Notes: generated by a model from the letters alone, not told the origin. 64,000 nt of DNA from Sphingopyxis sp. DBS4 (GCF_024628865.1 NZ_CP102386.1:62001-126000); one strand, 5' to 3'; positions 33,556 through 43,191 are shown, counted from the stretch's first letter. Made by a program: numbers and translations.

Positions 33556-36500
33556 TGTCGGTTTCTCCCGCGCTTTCACCGAAACGCTCGAACAGGATCG
33601 GCAGCAGAATGAGCGTCAGCAGGGTGGAGGTGATGAGGCCGCCGATCACGACGATGGCGAGGGGCTGCTGAATCTCCGATCCTGGGCCGGTCGCGAATAG
33701 CAGCGGCACAAGGCCGAAGGCCGTGATGCTGGCGGTCATCAAAACGGGGCGCAGGCGGCGCTCGGCGCCGAGGCGCACCGTCTCGGCCATGCTCCGCCCA
33801 TCGTCGCGGAGCTGGCGGAAATAGGTGACCATGACCAGCCCGTTGAGCACCGCGATACCGAGCAGCGCGATAAATCCCACCGACGCCGGAACCGACAGAT
33901 ATTCTCCCGAAGCCCAGAGCGAGACGATCCCGCCGACCATGGCGAAGGGGATATTGACAAGGATGAGCACCGAGGCGCGCATCGAGCGCAGCGTCGCCAG
34001 CAGAACGAAGAAGATCAGCAGCAGCGCGATCGGGATCACGACCGCCAGCCGGGCCGAGGCGCGCTGCTGGTTCTCGAACTGCCCGCCCCAGACGATGCTG
34101 TAGCCGGCGGGCAGTTTGACCTTCGCGCCGACCTCGGCGCGCGCTTCGTCGACATAGCCGACCAGATCGCGCCCGGAAACGAACGCCTGCACCAGCGCGA
34201 AGCGCGACCCGTTCTCATGGTCGAGCTTGACCGGCCCTGCTGTCCGCTCGATCCGCGCCATGTCGCTGACCCGCGCGACTATGCCGGTCGGCGTATGCAA
34301 TTGCAGATCGGCAAAACGGGCGGGATCGGCGCGCAGCGCCTCGTCGCCGCGAATGACGATCGGCACGCGCTTCTGGCCATCGGCGACGATGCCGACATGG
34401 GCACCTTCGACCTGCGCGCGCAGCGCATCCTGTATGCGGTCGACCGGCATGCCGAAGCGCCCGGCGGCGGCGCGGTCGATGTCGAGCTGGAGATAATCGA
34501 CGCGATCATTGGCGACGGTCAGCACTTCGGAGGCGCCATCGACGTTCGATAATATCTGCTGCACCTGATCCGCCAGTTCGCCCAGCGTCGCCAGATCCGG
34601 CCCGAAGATCTTGACGGCAAGATCGCCGCGCGCGCCGGTCAGCATTTCGGAAACGCGCATCTCGATCGGCTGAGTGAAGCTCGGCTCGATGCCGGGCAGG
34701 CCCGCCATCGCCTTGCGCATGTCCTCGACGATGAGATCCTTGTCGCCGCGCCATTCGGAGCGCGGCTTCAGACGAACGAAGCTGTCGGTTTCATTGGGGC
34801 TCATCGGATCGAGGCCGATTTCGTCCGATCCGACGCGCGCAATCACGTCCTGCACTTCCGGCACGCGCATCAATGCGCGTTGCGCGGCCATGTCGCCCTT
34901 GATCGACTGGTCGAGATCGATGGAGGGCAGCTTGGTGAGCTGGACGATGATCGACCCTTCATCCATCGTCGGCATGAAGGTCTTGCCGACCGCGCCATAG
35001 GCGATGCCGGCGATGACGAGCCCCGCCGCCGACAGCCCGTAGACCAGCCGCTTGCGTGCGAAGGCGCCGTCGAGAAGCCCCCGGTAGCGAGGGCCGAGCT
35101 GGCGCATCAGCCACGGCTCGCCATGATGGCCGCTTTTAAGGCCAAAGGATGCAAGCACGGGGACCAGAGTGAGCGCGAGCAGCAGCGAACCGGCGAGCGC
35201 GAAGACGATGGTGAGCGCAACCGGCGCGAACAATTTGCCTTCAAGCCCCTGCAATGACAGCAGCGGCAGGAAGACCAGCGCAATGATCGCGATCCCGGCC
35301 GAGACCGGCACGATGACTTCGCTTGCCGCCTGATAGACGAGGTTGAGGCGCGGGGTTCCCTCCTCATGCGCCCGGCCGAGCCGTTCGACGATATTTTCCA
35401 CCACCACGATCGACCCGTCGACCAGCAGGCCGATGGCGATAGCCAGGCCCCCAAGGCTCATGAGATTGGCGGACAGGCCCATGCCCTGCATGAAAAGGAA
35501 AGTGATGAGCGCCGCCATCGGGAGGGTAGCAGCGACAATCGCCGCCGCCCGCCAGTCACCCAGGAACAGGATGAGCAGCACGACGACAAGCACGGCGGCT
35601 TCGAGCAGGGCTTTCTCGACCGTGCCGACGGCGCGCGCGATCAGGTCGGACCGATCGTAGAAAACATCGACATGGGTGCCGGCGGGCAATGTGCTTTCGA
35701 TTTCCGCGAGGCGGGCGCGGACACCATCGACCACCTGCCGCGCATCGGCACCGCGCAAGGCGATCACCAGTCCTTGAACAGCCTCCGCCTGGCCATTCTT
35801 GCTGACCGCGCCATAACGTGTGAGGCTGCCGATGCCGACCGTCGCCAGCTCGCCCAGCCGAACGATGCGGTCACCGCGGCTCACAATGACCAGTTGCTGG
35901 ATATCCTCGACCGACCGGATCGCCCCCACCGCACGCACGATCAGGGCTTCCTCCCCGCTTTTCAGGCGCCCGGCGCCATCGTTGCGATTGCCGCTTTCGA
36001 TCGCCGCCTGGATATCGGCGATGGAGAGCCCTGCCGCCGCAAGCGCAACGGGATCGGGCCTGACCTCGAAGGTCCGCACAAAGCCGCCCAGCGCGTTCAC
36101 GTCAGCGACGCCGGGAACGGTGCGCAGCGCCGGACGGATGGTCCAGTCGAGCAGTTCGCGCTTCTCCTGCAGCGAGAGCGGCCCCTCGATCGTGAACATG
36201 TAGATGTCCGAAAGCGGTGTGGAGATCGGCGCAAGGCCGCCGCTGACCGACGCGGGCAGATCGGGCATCACGTTCGACAGCCGCTCCGCCACCTGCTGGC
36301 GCGCCCAATAGATGTCGGTGCCGTCGACAAAATCGATGGTGATGTCGGCGATGGCGTATTTGGCGGTGGAGCGCAGGATCGCCTGATCGGGAATGCCGAG
36401 CATTTCCATCTCGATCGGTGTGATGACGCGGCTTTCCACCTCCTCGGGCGTCATGCCCGGAGCCTTGAGGATGATCTTCACCTGCGTCTGGGCGATGTTC

Positions 36501-36619
36501 GGATAGGCATCGACGGGAAGCGTCATGAAGGCCCAGGTGCCCAGCCCGGCAACGGCCAGCGCCAGCGCGATGACGAGCAGGCGCCAGGAGAGGGAGGCGG
36601 CGACCAGCGAACGCAACAT
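33548..36619 (-). CDS. czcA: Heavy-metal RND efflux pump (CzcA/CusA type)
   Basis: 1023 residues, twelve membrane helices and two periplasmic loops. Start MLRSLVAASLSWRLLVI and the block FMTLPVDAYPNIAQTQV are HME-RND features. Helix 4 reads GLAIAIGLLVDGSIVVVEN: the central Asp and Glu of the proton relay are kept, but the first Asp of the CzcA DFG motif is AIG here, as in some Cu/Ag or Ni types, so the metal cannot be named safely. It exports divalent or monovalent metals from periplasm or cytoplasm. Confidence 0.92.
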   Translation of the reverse strand: MLRSLVAASLSWRLLVIALALAVAGLGTWAFMTLPVDAYPNIAQTQVKIILKAPGMTPEEVESRVITPIEMEMLGIPDQAILRSTAKYAIADITIDFVDGTDIYWARQQVAERLSNVMPDLPASVSGGLAPISTPLSDIYMFTIEGPLSLQEKRELLDWTIRPALRTVPGVADVNALGGFVRTFEVRPDPVALAAAGLSIADIQAAIESGNRNDGAGRLKSGEEALIVRAVGAIRSVEDIQQLVIVSRGDRIVRLGELATVGIGSLTRYGAVSKNGQAEAVQGLVIALRGADARQVVDGVRARLAEIESTLPAGTHVDVFYDRSDLIARAVGTVEKALLEAAVLVVVLLILFLGDWRAAAIVAATLPMAALITFLFMQGMGLSANLMSLGGLAIAIGLLVDGSIVVVENIVERLGRAHEEGTPRLNLVYQAASEVIVPVSAGIAIIALVFLPLLSLQGLEGKLFAPVALTIVFALAGSLLLALTLVPVLASFGLKSGHHGEPWLMRQLGPRYRGLLDGAFARKRLVYGLSAAGLVIAGIAYGAVGKTFMPTMDEGSIIVQLTKLPSIDLDQSIKGDMAAQRALMRVPEVQDVIARVGSDEIGLDPMSPNETDSFVRLKPRSEWRGDKDLIVEDMRKAMAGLPGIEPSFTQPIEMRVSEMLTGARGDLAVKIFGPDLATLGELADQVQQILSNVDGASEVLTVANDRVDYLQLDIDRAAAGRFGMPVDRIQDALRAQVEGAHVGIVADGQKRVPIVIRGDEALRADPARFADLQLHTPTGIVARVSDMARIERTAGPVKLDHENGSRFALVQAFVSGRDLVGYVDEARAEVGAKVKLPAGYSIVWGGQFENQQRASARLAVVIPIALLLIFFVLLATLRSMRASVLILVNIPFAMVGGIVSLWASGEYLSVPASVGFIALLGIAVLNGLVMVTYFRQLRDDGRSMAETVRLGAERRLRPVLMTASITAFGLVPLLFATGPGSEIQQPLAIVVIGGLITSTLLTLILLPILFERFGESAGETDNG

Positions 36620-36628
36620 GGCCCGGAC

Positions 36629-37741
36629 CTATCGCGACAAAGCGAGCGCCTTGAGCGCGCTCGTGCCGGAAATGACCACCTGCTCACCCGGCCTGACGCC
36701 CGAAAGCAGCACGGTCTGTCCCCCAACGGAACCGCCCTTCTTCACGTCGCGGATCGCGTATCCGTCACCAGTCGAAATGAAGACGATAGTCTTGTCCCCG
36801 ATCATGGCTATCGCCTCGCCGGGCACGCTGACGGCGCCGGCCGGAGCCGGCCCGGACAGCGACAGGCTGGTCGCGCGCCCCGCGATGATGCCCGGCCCGG
36901 CGGGAATCTCGGCCTTGAGCATGGCGGAACGGGTGGCGGGGTCTATCGTCGAGCCAACGGCGGTGACGCGCCCGGCGATGTCGGGTTCGATCAATATGCT
37001 CATGCCCGGCCGGACCGTACCGACGAGCCGTTCAGGCAACTGGCCGACAACCTCATAGCGGTTGGCGGCGTCGATCACATAAGGCGCGGTGGTTCCGTCC
37101 ACGGGATTGCCCGTCTGGATGCTGGCGGTCGTGACGCGCCCGGCGATCGGCGCGGTCAGCGTATAGGTGCCGCCCCTCCCCTCGCCATTGACCATTTTGA
37201 GGATGCGCGCCTTTTCGGCGACATCGGCGCCTGCTTCGGCCGCCAGTGCATGGGCTTCATCGGCGCGCGCGCCGGCGATGATGCCTTCGCGGGCAAGCTG
37301 CGAGAGCCGGGCAGCGTTCGACCGCGCGACCCCTGCCCGCGCATTGGCCCGCGTCAGGTCGGCCCCCATCGTCAGCACGTCGCGGCTGGAAATAACCGCG
37401 AGCGGCTGGCCCTGCCGGACGGTATCGCCTTCAACCACCAGCGTCCGCATGACCACGCCGGGAAAGGTCGCGGCCACGGCCACGCGCGCATTGGCGGGCG
37501 GCTGGATCACCGCCGGAATGACGGCGATGGGGGCTTCGCTCGCGGTGACGGCGGGCGCCAGGCGGATACCAAGCTGCGCGGCCTGCGTGCGGTCAACGGG
37601 CAGAACGCCCGGTGCCGCTTTCCCGGCTTCGGGGGATGAAGGGGCGGGTTCAGGCGCCGTGCCGGACCCGGCAAGCCACCAGACACCCAGCGCCAGCGCG
37701 ATGACGGCAAGGCCGGCAACGATATAGTTCCGCTTCGACAT
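36629..37741 (-). CDS. czcB: Periplasmic adaptor of the metal RND pump (CzcB type)
   Basis: 370 residues: N-terminal anchor (about 5-22), a proline/alanine-rich linker, lipoyl half-motifs (ATFPGVVMRTLVVEGDTVRQ and YTLTAPIAGRVTT), a short hairpin, and C-terminal beta domains. First gene of the operon, nine bases before the pump gene. The upstream 313-bp gap separates it from the divergent MarR gene. Confidence 0.9.
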   Translation of the reverse strand: MSKRNYIVAGLAVIALALGVWWLAGSGTAPEPAPSSPEAGKAAPGVLPVDRTQAAQLGIRLAPAVTASEAPIAVIPAVIQPPANARVAVAATFPGVVMRTLVVEGDTVRQGQPLAVISSRDVLTMGADLTRANARAGVARSNAARLSQLAREGIIAGARADEAHALAAEAGADVAEKARILKMVNGEGRGGTYTLTAPIAGRVTTASIQTGNPVDGTTAPYVIDAANRYEVVGQLPERLVGTVRPGMSILIEPDIAGRVTAVGSTIDPATRSAMLKAEIPAGPGIIAGRATSLSLSGPAPAGAVSVPGEAIAMIGDKTIVFISTGDGYAIRDVKKGGSVGGQTVLLSGVRPGEQVVISGTSALKALALSR

Positions 37742-38054
37742 GGGCTTCGCCTAATGTGCGAAACTGACGAAACCCTGACGGGGCCATCCGTCGCGCCGAA
37801 CTGATCGACCTTGCCACCATTGGTGTTTCCTTAAGATGGCGCGGCTTGGCGCGATCGTCGATGCCCGCATGGTCGAAGACTGCGCGGTGTCGGCCCTGCG
37901 GCGGCTCTTGACGCTGGTCGGCGGATTGATCCTTGCTCGGTCGACAGAGGGCTGACGAGGTTCACCTGACCATTCAAAGCTGCCGATTTTGTAGGGATAT
38001 TTCAGAATTTCGCGACATTGACTTATAATTAGGCGGCATATTATATGCTGCCAT
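37742..38054. other. Divergent promoter region between czcB and marR
   Basis: No gene seen. The right part is AT-rich and contains the operator/promoter listed below. The left part (37780-37960) is GC-rich and faintly resembles a gene remnant on either strand, but I could not identify it. Confidence 0.45.
38024..38052 (+). promoter_or_regulatory. Likely marR promoter with operator
   Basis: A good -10 box TATAAT (38024-38029) is followed by GGCGGCATA (38032-38040) and its inverted partner TATGCTGCC (38044-38052) with one mismatch. The repeat ends two bases before the marR start, suggesting autorepression. Confidence 0.6.
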
Positions 38055-38585
38055 ATGCCGTTACTGGAACAGAAGCACCTTGCCTTGCTCGATGAAATGC
38101 AACGCCGTGGACAACCGGACACGGAGAATATGCGGCTCTGTTTCGAGGTCCTGGCGCTGGCCTCGGCCATCGACCGGGCTTGCGCTGCACGCCTTGCGCC
38201 GCATCGCCTCTCGGAAGGGAAATTCGTTCTGCTGTTCCTGCTGCGCGATCTGCCGGAAGGACTTGCACCGCATGAGCTGGCCGAACGGGCCGGGGTCACG
38301 CGCGCCACGATTACCGGCCTTCTCGATGGATTGGAGCGGGACGGCTTCCTTGCCCGACATCGTGACAAGGAAGATCGCCGCAAGGTGTCGGTGCGTCTGA
38401 CGACCAAGGGACAGGCCGTGGCGTTCGATCTGTTCAATGAGCATAGCCAATGGATTGGCTCGCTATTCGCGGGCTTCGACCAGCGCCAGCGCGAAGCTCT
38501 TAGCAGCCTGCTGCTGCGGGTCTGGCGTAATGTGGAGATTCCGGCGAAGGACAGCACGGCCGTTGCTGCTGGCGATCCCCGGTGA
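38055..38585 (+). CDS. MarR-family regulator
   Basis: 176 residues. The winged helix is at about residues 70-125 (HELAERAGVTRATITGLLDG and RHRDKEDRRKVSVRLT), with the conserved wing DRRK. Divergent from the metal efflux operon, so it may control both that operon and its own. Its stop overlaps the GTG of the next gene, forming an operon with a DNA-repair-like gene. Confidence 0.9.
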   Translation: MPLLEQKHLALLDEMQRRGQPDTENMRLCFEVLALASAIDRACAARLAPHRLSEGKFVLLFLLRDLPEGLAPHELAERAGVTRATITGLLDGLERDGFLARHRDKEDRRKVSVRLTTKGQAVAFDLFNEHSQWIGSLFAGFDQRQREALSSLLLRVWRNVEIPAKDSTAVAAGDPR

Positions 38586-39358
38586 GTGCTGGCCGGTCGG
38601 GAAAACGTGTCGCGGATATTGAGCCAGCCCGGCTCGTCCTGCTCAACGCTGGCGCTGTCGAGGCCACCACGCTGACCGAGTGCCTGGCCGTGGACTTCGC
38701 CGCCCTTATGCGCGCCGTTCTCCCCGAAATCGGGGAAGATGCTATAGCGACGATGCAGCAAGCGGCGGGCGAGGGCATTTCGCGGCGCATGGCGTTGGCT
38801 GCACGCCTGATCCATGAATGGCACGGCCTCGCCACCGTGGACGAGTTGCGCAACCATGTATCCGATACGGCGCGCGGTTGGGCCTGTTTCATGATCGGTG
38901 CGACCGACAGCATGCCTCTTGCCGCCCGGCTCGACGCAATCCGGCCTTTTGCCGACGATCATCATTTCGGGGTGCGGGAATGGTCATGGATGGCCGTTCG
39001 GCCGCATATCGCCGCCGATCTCGACAGTGCCATTGCGCTGCTCGCCACTTGGACAGCCGAACCGTCCGAACGCCTGCGGCGCTTCGCCAGCGAAGCAACC
39101 CGGCCGCGCGGCGTGTGGTGCGCCCATCTCGGAACGCTGCGGCAACAGCCGGAAAGGGCGTTGCCGATCCTCGAACCACTCCGGGCCGATCCCGCCCCTT
39201 ATGTGCAGGACTCCGTTGGCAACTGGCTGAACGACGCCAGCAAGGACCGGCCCGATTGGGTGCGGTCGCTCTGCGGCCGATGGTCGGACGAAAACGCCAC
39301 GCCTGCAACCACCCGAATCTGCAAGCGTGCCCTGCGCACCATCGACCGCAAGAGCTGA
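38582..39358 (+). CDS. DNA alkylation repair (AlkD/HEAT-like) protein
   Basis: 258 residues from a GTG overlapping the marR stop (GTGA). It is all-helical with HEAT-like repeats; typical blocks are RMALAARLIHEWHG, DDHHFGVREWSWMAVRPHI and LRRFASEATRPRGVWCAHL, as in COG4335-type DNA alkylation repair enzymes. AlkD relatives flip out and remove alkylated bases. Location in a MarR operon suggests a stress-response role. Confidence 0.82.
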   Translation: MSAGRSGKRVADIEPARLVLLNAGAVEATTLTECLAVDFAALMRAVLPEIGEDAIATMQQAAGEGISRRMALAARLIHEWHGLATVDELRNHVSDTARGWACFMIGATDSMPLAARLDAIRPFADDHHFGVREWSWMAVRPHIAADLDSAIALLATWTAEPSERLRRFASEATRPRGVWCAHLGTLRQQPERALPILEPLRADPAPYVQDSVGNWLNDASKDRPDWVRSLCGRWSDENATPATTRICKRALRTIDRKS

Positions 39359-39378
39359 CATACGAAAGGACCGCTCAC

Positions 39379-39717
39379 ATGGCGCACTATCTGGCCGAAC
39401 TCTATTCCCCGAAACCCGCTTGGCTGACGCTCGACCAGAACGGCCGCCGCCAGTTTTTCGAGGCCATCGGCTCCGGCATGGCCGCGCTGTCGGCCCTTGG
39501 CGTGGAAGCAATCGCCTTGGGTGAAACAGATGCGGCGACCCTCCATGCTCCATCGCAAAAATTCTTCGCAATCTGGCGCGCGCCCGACGCGGCGGCAATA
39601 GCCGCCCTTGCGTCAGGCATCGCTGCTTCCGGGTGGCATGACTATTTCGAAACGATCAACGCGGTTGGCCCCGGCGTCGATCTGAACAGCCATCTTGCGC
39701 AACTCGCAGCGATATAG
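39379..39717 (+). CDS. DUF6616-like small protein
   Basis: 112 residues from ATG 39379, with AAAGGA eight bases upstream. The start MAHYLAELYSPKPAWLTLD and FFAIWRAPDAAAIAAL suggest a dimeric alpha/beta-barrel-like fold; I believe the DUF6616 label fits, but that is from memory. Third gene of the MarR operon, 20 bases after the repair gene. Confidence 0.65.
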   Translation: MAHYLAELYSPKPAWLTLDQNGRRQFFEAIGSGMAALSALGVEAIALGETDAATLHAPSQKFFAIWRAPDAAAIAALASGIAASGWHDYFETINAVGPGVDLNSHLAQLAAI

Positions 39718-39850
39718 CCGTTCGCGAAAGTCCCGAAACACGCCAGGCGCGGATGTGCGCGCATCGAACTGCGAGGGACCGGACAGGAAAGCGGTTGGGT
39801 CGATGGTGCGACTTCGCGCTAAATGTACCCTGACGGCGATGGGGAGAGGC

Positions 39851-39864
39851 ATATATATATATAT
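39851..39864. repeat. Short (AT)7 dinucleotide repeat
   Basis: Seven AT units in the gap between the DUF6616-like gene and the histidine kinase gene, an odd AT-rich patch in a GC-rich region. The flanking gap (39718-39908) holds no gene. Confidence 0.7.
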
Positions 39865-39908
39865 GTCGTTGAAACGCATCTCTTTATAGGCAGGGAGCGC
39901 GTGCGAGA

Positions 39909-40925
39909 TCAGGCACCTGGGAAATGCAGGGACAATTCCCGCGCGGCGGGATCGGTGGTCAGCCGTCCGCCGTGCGCCGCCATGATCCGGTCGACGATCG
40001 CCAGGCCAAGCCCGGCGCCGTTGGTGCTGGCATGGTCCGCCCGGCTGTGCCGCCGCACGAGTTCGCAAAGCCGATCGGGTGAGAGGCCCTCTCCGCCATC
40101 GCCCACCGCGATCACCGGATCCGGGCCAACTCGTATGGTCACCGTGCCTCCCGATGGCGTCACCCGGACAGCATTCTCGATGAGGTTCCGCAAGGCGGCG
40201 GCGATCGCTTCGCGCCGGCCCCGCGCCACTGGATGCGCGCTGCCTGCATCGAGCATGATGGCTTTCCCTTCCGCGATGATGCCCGGGGCCAGGAAGCTGA
40301 CGACATCGCGCGCGATCTCGACAAGGGACACGGATTCCAGCGGAAATTGCGCGGCGGCGGCGGCATCGACCTGGGCGAGCAGCATGAGCTGGTCGACCAG
40401 GCGGCGCATCGCGGCAACGTCATGCTTGAGGCGCGCGGCGTCGTCATGATCGAGCCGGTCGAATTCGAGCGACAGCACCGCGAGGGGCGTGCGCAGTTCA
40501 TGCGCGACATCGGCGGCAAAGGCTTCCTGGCGCATGGCGGCATCGTCAAGCCGGCCGAGCAGATCATTGACGGCATCCGTGAACGGCAGGGCTTCGGCCG
40601 GCAGATGGGACGTGTCTATGCGAAAGCCGCGTTCGTGCCCACGCGCGGCCTCGATCGCGGTTGCGGCTTCCTCAAGGGAGCCAAAAGCCTGTCGGATCAC
40701 GCGCCGCACGACGAAGGCGACGGGCACCATCAGCACGACCAGTGGAAGCGCGACATGCTCCAGCATCTCGCGCACGGCCTTGATCAGCGCGTCCTGCGCC
40801 GTCAGATCGTCGAATGTCAGGCTGTAGAAAAAGACGACCGCTGCAAGCAACAAGATGGTGCCGACAAGGCCGACGAGAGCAAGCCCTCGCGCAAGTTTGC
40901 GCGACACGGAGCGCCGATAGGTCAC
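39909..40925 (-). CDS. Membrane sensor histidine kinase
   Basis: 338 residues. Two membrane helices (about 15-35 and 57-77) flank a very short periplasmic loop, followed by HAMP-like region, H-box AADVAHELRTPLAVL (H142), N-box NLIENAVRVTP, and G-boxes GDGGEGL and GAGLGLAIV. It partners the response regulator encoded just upstream with a four-base overlap. The tiny sensor loop suggests sensing in or near the membrane, possibly metal or envelope stress. Confidence 0.92.
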   Translation of the reverse strand: MTYRRSVSRKLARGLALVGLVGTILLLAAVVFFYSLTFDDLTAQDALIKAVREMLEHVALPLVVLMVPVAFVVRRVIRQAFGSLEEAATAIEAARGHERGFRIDTSHLPAEALPFTDAVNDLLGRLDDAAMRQEAFAADVAHELRTPLAVLSLEFDRLDHDDAARLKHDVAAMRRLVDQLMLLAQVDAAAAAQFPLESVSLVEIARDVVSFLAPGIIAEGKAIMLDAGSAHPVARGRREAIAAALRNLIENAVRVTPSGGTVTIRVGPDPVIAVGDGGEGLSPDRLCELVRRHSRADHASTNGAGLGLAIVDRIMAAHGGRLTTDPAARELSLHFPGA

Positions 40926-41599
40926 GCCGCGACATCCTTCAGCATATAGCCGACGCCGCGGATGGTGTGGAGCGCGCCAGTGGCGCCGGCCTCGTCCAGC
41001 TTCCGGCGCAAGCGGGAGACCGCCGCTTCCACGGCATTGGGCGTCACCGGCTCGTTGAAATTGTAGAGCGCGTCCTCGATCGTCTCGCGGCGGACGACGG
41101 TTCCCGCCCGCCGCAGCAGCAGTTCCAAGAGGTCGGCCTCCCTGCGGGACAGATCGATGGCGCGGTCCCCGCAGTGCGCCGTGCGCGCCGCCGTGTCGAA
41201 CCGCAGGCAGCCCGCTTCCAGCACAGGTTGCACGCGCGGGCCGGGGCGGCGGAGCAACGCGCGAATGCGCGCAGCCAGTTCATCGATCTCGACGGGCTTG
41301 ACGACATAATCGTCGGCGCCGGCGTCAAGCCCCGTGACCCGGTCCTCCAGCGCGCCGCGCGCGGTCTGGATGATCGCGGGCGGCATTTGCCGATACTGGC
41401 GGCGGTTCGCCAGCCAGGCGACGCCATCGCCGTCCGGCAGGCCGAGATCGAGCACGATCGCATCATAGACCGCCCCGCCCAGTGCGCTGTCGGCATCGGA
41501 GAGGGAAGTGGCGATGTCGCACGAAAAGCCCCGGCGCTGAAGGCCGTCCGCAACCAGCTTCGCCAGCCGGTCATTATCCTCTATGACAAGAACGCGCAT
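40922..41599 (-). CDS. OmpR-family response regulator
   Basis: 225 residues. Receiver domain with D51 (IVLDLGLPDGDG) and lysine in YVVKPVE; C-terminal winged helix with RREADLLELLLRRAGTVV and VSRLRRKLDEAG. It should regulate nearby copper/iron-related genes, though no binding site was identified. Confidence 0.93.
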   Translation of the reverse strand: MRVLVIEDNDRLAKLVADGLQRRGFSCDIATSLSDADSALGGAVYDAIVLDLGLPDGDGVAWLANRRQYRQMPPAIIQTARGALEDRVTGLDAGADDYVVKPVEIDELAARIRALLRRPGPRVQPVLEAGCLRFDTAARTAHCGDRAIDLSRREADLLELLLRRAGTVVRRETIEDALYNFNEPVTPNAVEAAVSRLRRKLDEAGATGALHTIRGVGYMLKDVAA

Positions 41600-41684
41600 C
41601 TATGCCGGCTTTCCTAGCACGATCCCTGCTCAACTCCCGCCCTGCGATCTGACCAGCCCCGCGCGGGGATCGAAAGAGGCCGTC

Positions 41685-42416
41685 TCAATCCCGGTCATTA
41701 TCCTCGTCTTGAACAGCTGTTCCACCTTCGATTTCATGCCCTTCCTTTGTCTCACCGTGCGACTGCGCACTGAACGCCGCGGAATCGTAGCGCAGGATGC
41801 CAAACACCGTCATCCCGACCACCAGGACGGCCAGCAGCACCGCGACGACGGCCGGCCGATGGGCATCGTGGGCGCCAGGGTGCAGAGCGATGCTCTTGCG
41901 ACCGGTGACCATGGCGCGCGCGAGATTTTCGCGGGTGAAGACGGACATCAGGACCACTGCTGCGACATGAACGCCGATGAGCGCGAGCAGGCCATAGGCA
42001 ATCGCCTCGTGAAGATCCTCGTCGGCCTGCCCCGCGTCGACCTGGATGCCGGTCCACAGCACCGCGCCGGTTGCAATGAGCATGGCCAGAACAGCGAGCG
42101 CGCCCAGCGGATTATGCCCGATCGTGCGTTGTGGATGACCCGTCACAAGTTCCCGGACGTGGGACAGAAGGCGTGACGGTCGCACGAAATTGGCAAAGCG
42201 CGCATGCTCGCCGCCGATAAACCCCCAGGCAAGACGAAAGACGAGCAGGACAGCGGCGGTCCAGCCTGCCGCCATGTGCCAGTCCGCGATGGGGCTGTCT
42301 CCTTCCGAGGACAGAAAGGCAATCGTGATGGCTGCGACCAGCAGCCAGTGGAAAAGCCTGAGCGGCACATCCCAGACCCTGAAACTATCACTGTAGCTCG
42401 TTTTTGCCATGAGCAT
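41685..42416 (-). CDS. Cytochrome b561-like membrane protein
   Basis: 243 residues; the start at ATG 42414-42416 is preferred because AGGAG is seven bases upstream, but adjacent ATGs are possible. Four to five membrane helices contain heme-ligand histidines (PLRLFHWLLV, DWHMAAGW, LHEAIAYGLLALIGVHVAAV), as in bacterial di-heme cytochrome b561 or hydrogenase-type cytochrome b. It ends in a long acidic hydrophilic tail (HGETKEGHEIEGG). Likely transfers electrons across the membrane, perhaps with the nearby ferric-reductase-like protein. Confidence 0.85.
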   Translation of the reverse strand: MLMAKTSYSDSFRVWDVPLRLFHWLLVAAITIAFLSSEGDSPIADWHMAAGWTAAVLLVFRLAWGFIGGEHARFANFVRPSRLLSHVRELVTGHPQRTIGHNPLGALAVLAMLIATGAVLWTGIQVDAGQADEDLHEAIAYGLLALIGVHVAAVVLMSVFTRENLARAMVTGRKSIALHPGAHDAHRPAVVAVLLAVLVVGMTVFGILRYDSAAFSAQSHGETKEGHEIEGGTAVQDEDNDRD

Positions 42417-42489
42417 CATTTGTCTCCTTGACCTTTGCCATAAGAGCGATTGCTGACGGCGCGCTGACGAACGCGGGGCAGCGATCACG

Positions 42490-43191
42490 TCAGACAGCCG
42501 CTCCGAACAGGCCGCCCACGCCTGCCGTCAGCGCCATCGCCAGGGCGCCCCAGAACGTGACGCGGACGATCGACCGCATGACAGGGGCCCCGCCCGCCTT
42601 CGCGCCAAGCGCCCCGAGCAGCACGAGGCACAGAAGCGAAACGGCGACGACGAGCGGTATCAATTGCTGTCCCGGCGCGGCGGCAACCACCGCCAGCGGC
42701 ATGATCGCCCCGGCGCTGAACGTCGCGGCGGATGTGAATGCCGCCTGCAACGGCCGCGCCGTGGATATGTCGGAAATTCCCAGCTCATCGCGGGCATGCG
42801 CCCCAAGCGCATCGTCCGCCATGAGCTGGTCGGCAACCTTGAACGCAAGATCGGGGTCCAGGCCGCGCGCCATATAGATGTCCGCCAGTTCCTGCCGCTC
42901 GAGCCCGGGCTGCGTGGTCAGTTCCGCCGTTTCGCGGGCGAGGTCCGCCTTCTCGGTATCGGCCTGCGAGCTGACCGAGACATATTCGCCAGCCGCCATC
43001 GACATGGCGCCGGCGACAAGCGCCGCGATGCCGGCAACGAGGATGCCTGATCGGTCCGTTCCCGAAGCGGCGACGCCGACGATGAGGCTTCCTGTGGAAA
43101 CGATACCGTCATTGGCGCCAAGGACCGCCGCGCGGAGCCAGCCGATACGCGATACTGCATGTCGTTCGGGGTGAGCGTGCAAGCGGGTCAT
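42490..43191 (-). CDS. VIT1/CCC1-family metal transporter
   Basis: 233 residues from ATG 43189-43191 with GGAGG upstream. N-terminal WLRAAVLGANDGIVSTGSL is the first helix signature; the family transports Fe2+ or Mn2+ out of the cytoplasm. MSMAAGEYVSVSSQADTEKADL is the second signature, followed by a cytosolic acidic helical domain and three C-terminal helices. Fits the metal-handling theme of the island. Confidence 0.9.
   Translation of the reverse strand: MTRLHAHPERHAVSRIGWLRAAVLGANDGIVSTGSLIVGVAASGTDRSGILVAGIAALVAGAMSMAAGEYVSVSSQADTEKADLARETAELTTQPGLERQELADIYMARGLDPDLAFKVADQLMADDALGAHARDELGISDISTARPLQAAFTSAATFSAGAIMPLAVVAAAPGQQLIPLVVAVSLLCLVLLGALGAKAGGAPVMRSIVRVTFWGALAMALTAGVGGLFGAAV

Noticed and set aside
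35366..37639. 757-residue plus-strand frame opposite czcA/czcB
   Set aside because: Antisense of the RND pump and adaptor, which have clear family motifs.
37751..37960. Possible transposase or other gene remnant upstream of czcB
   Set aside because: Some natural-looking short peptides, but no recognisable motif, terminal repeats or frame continuity.
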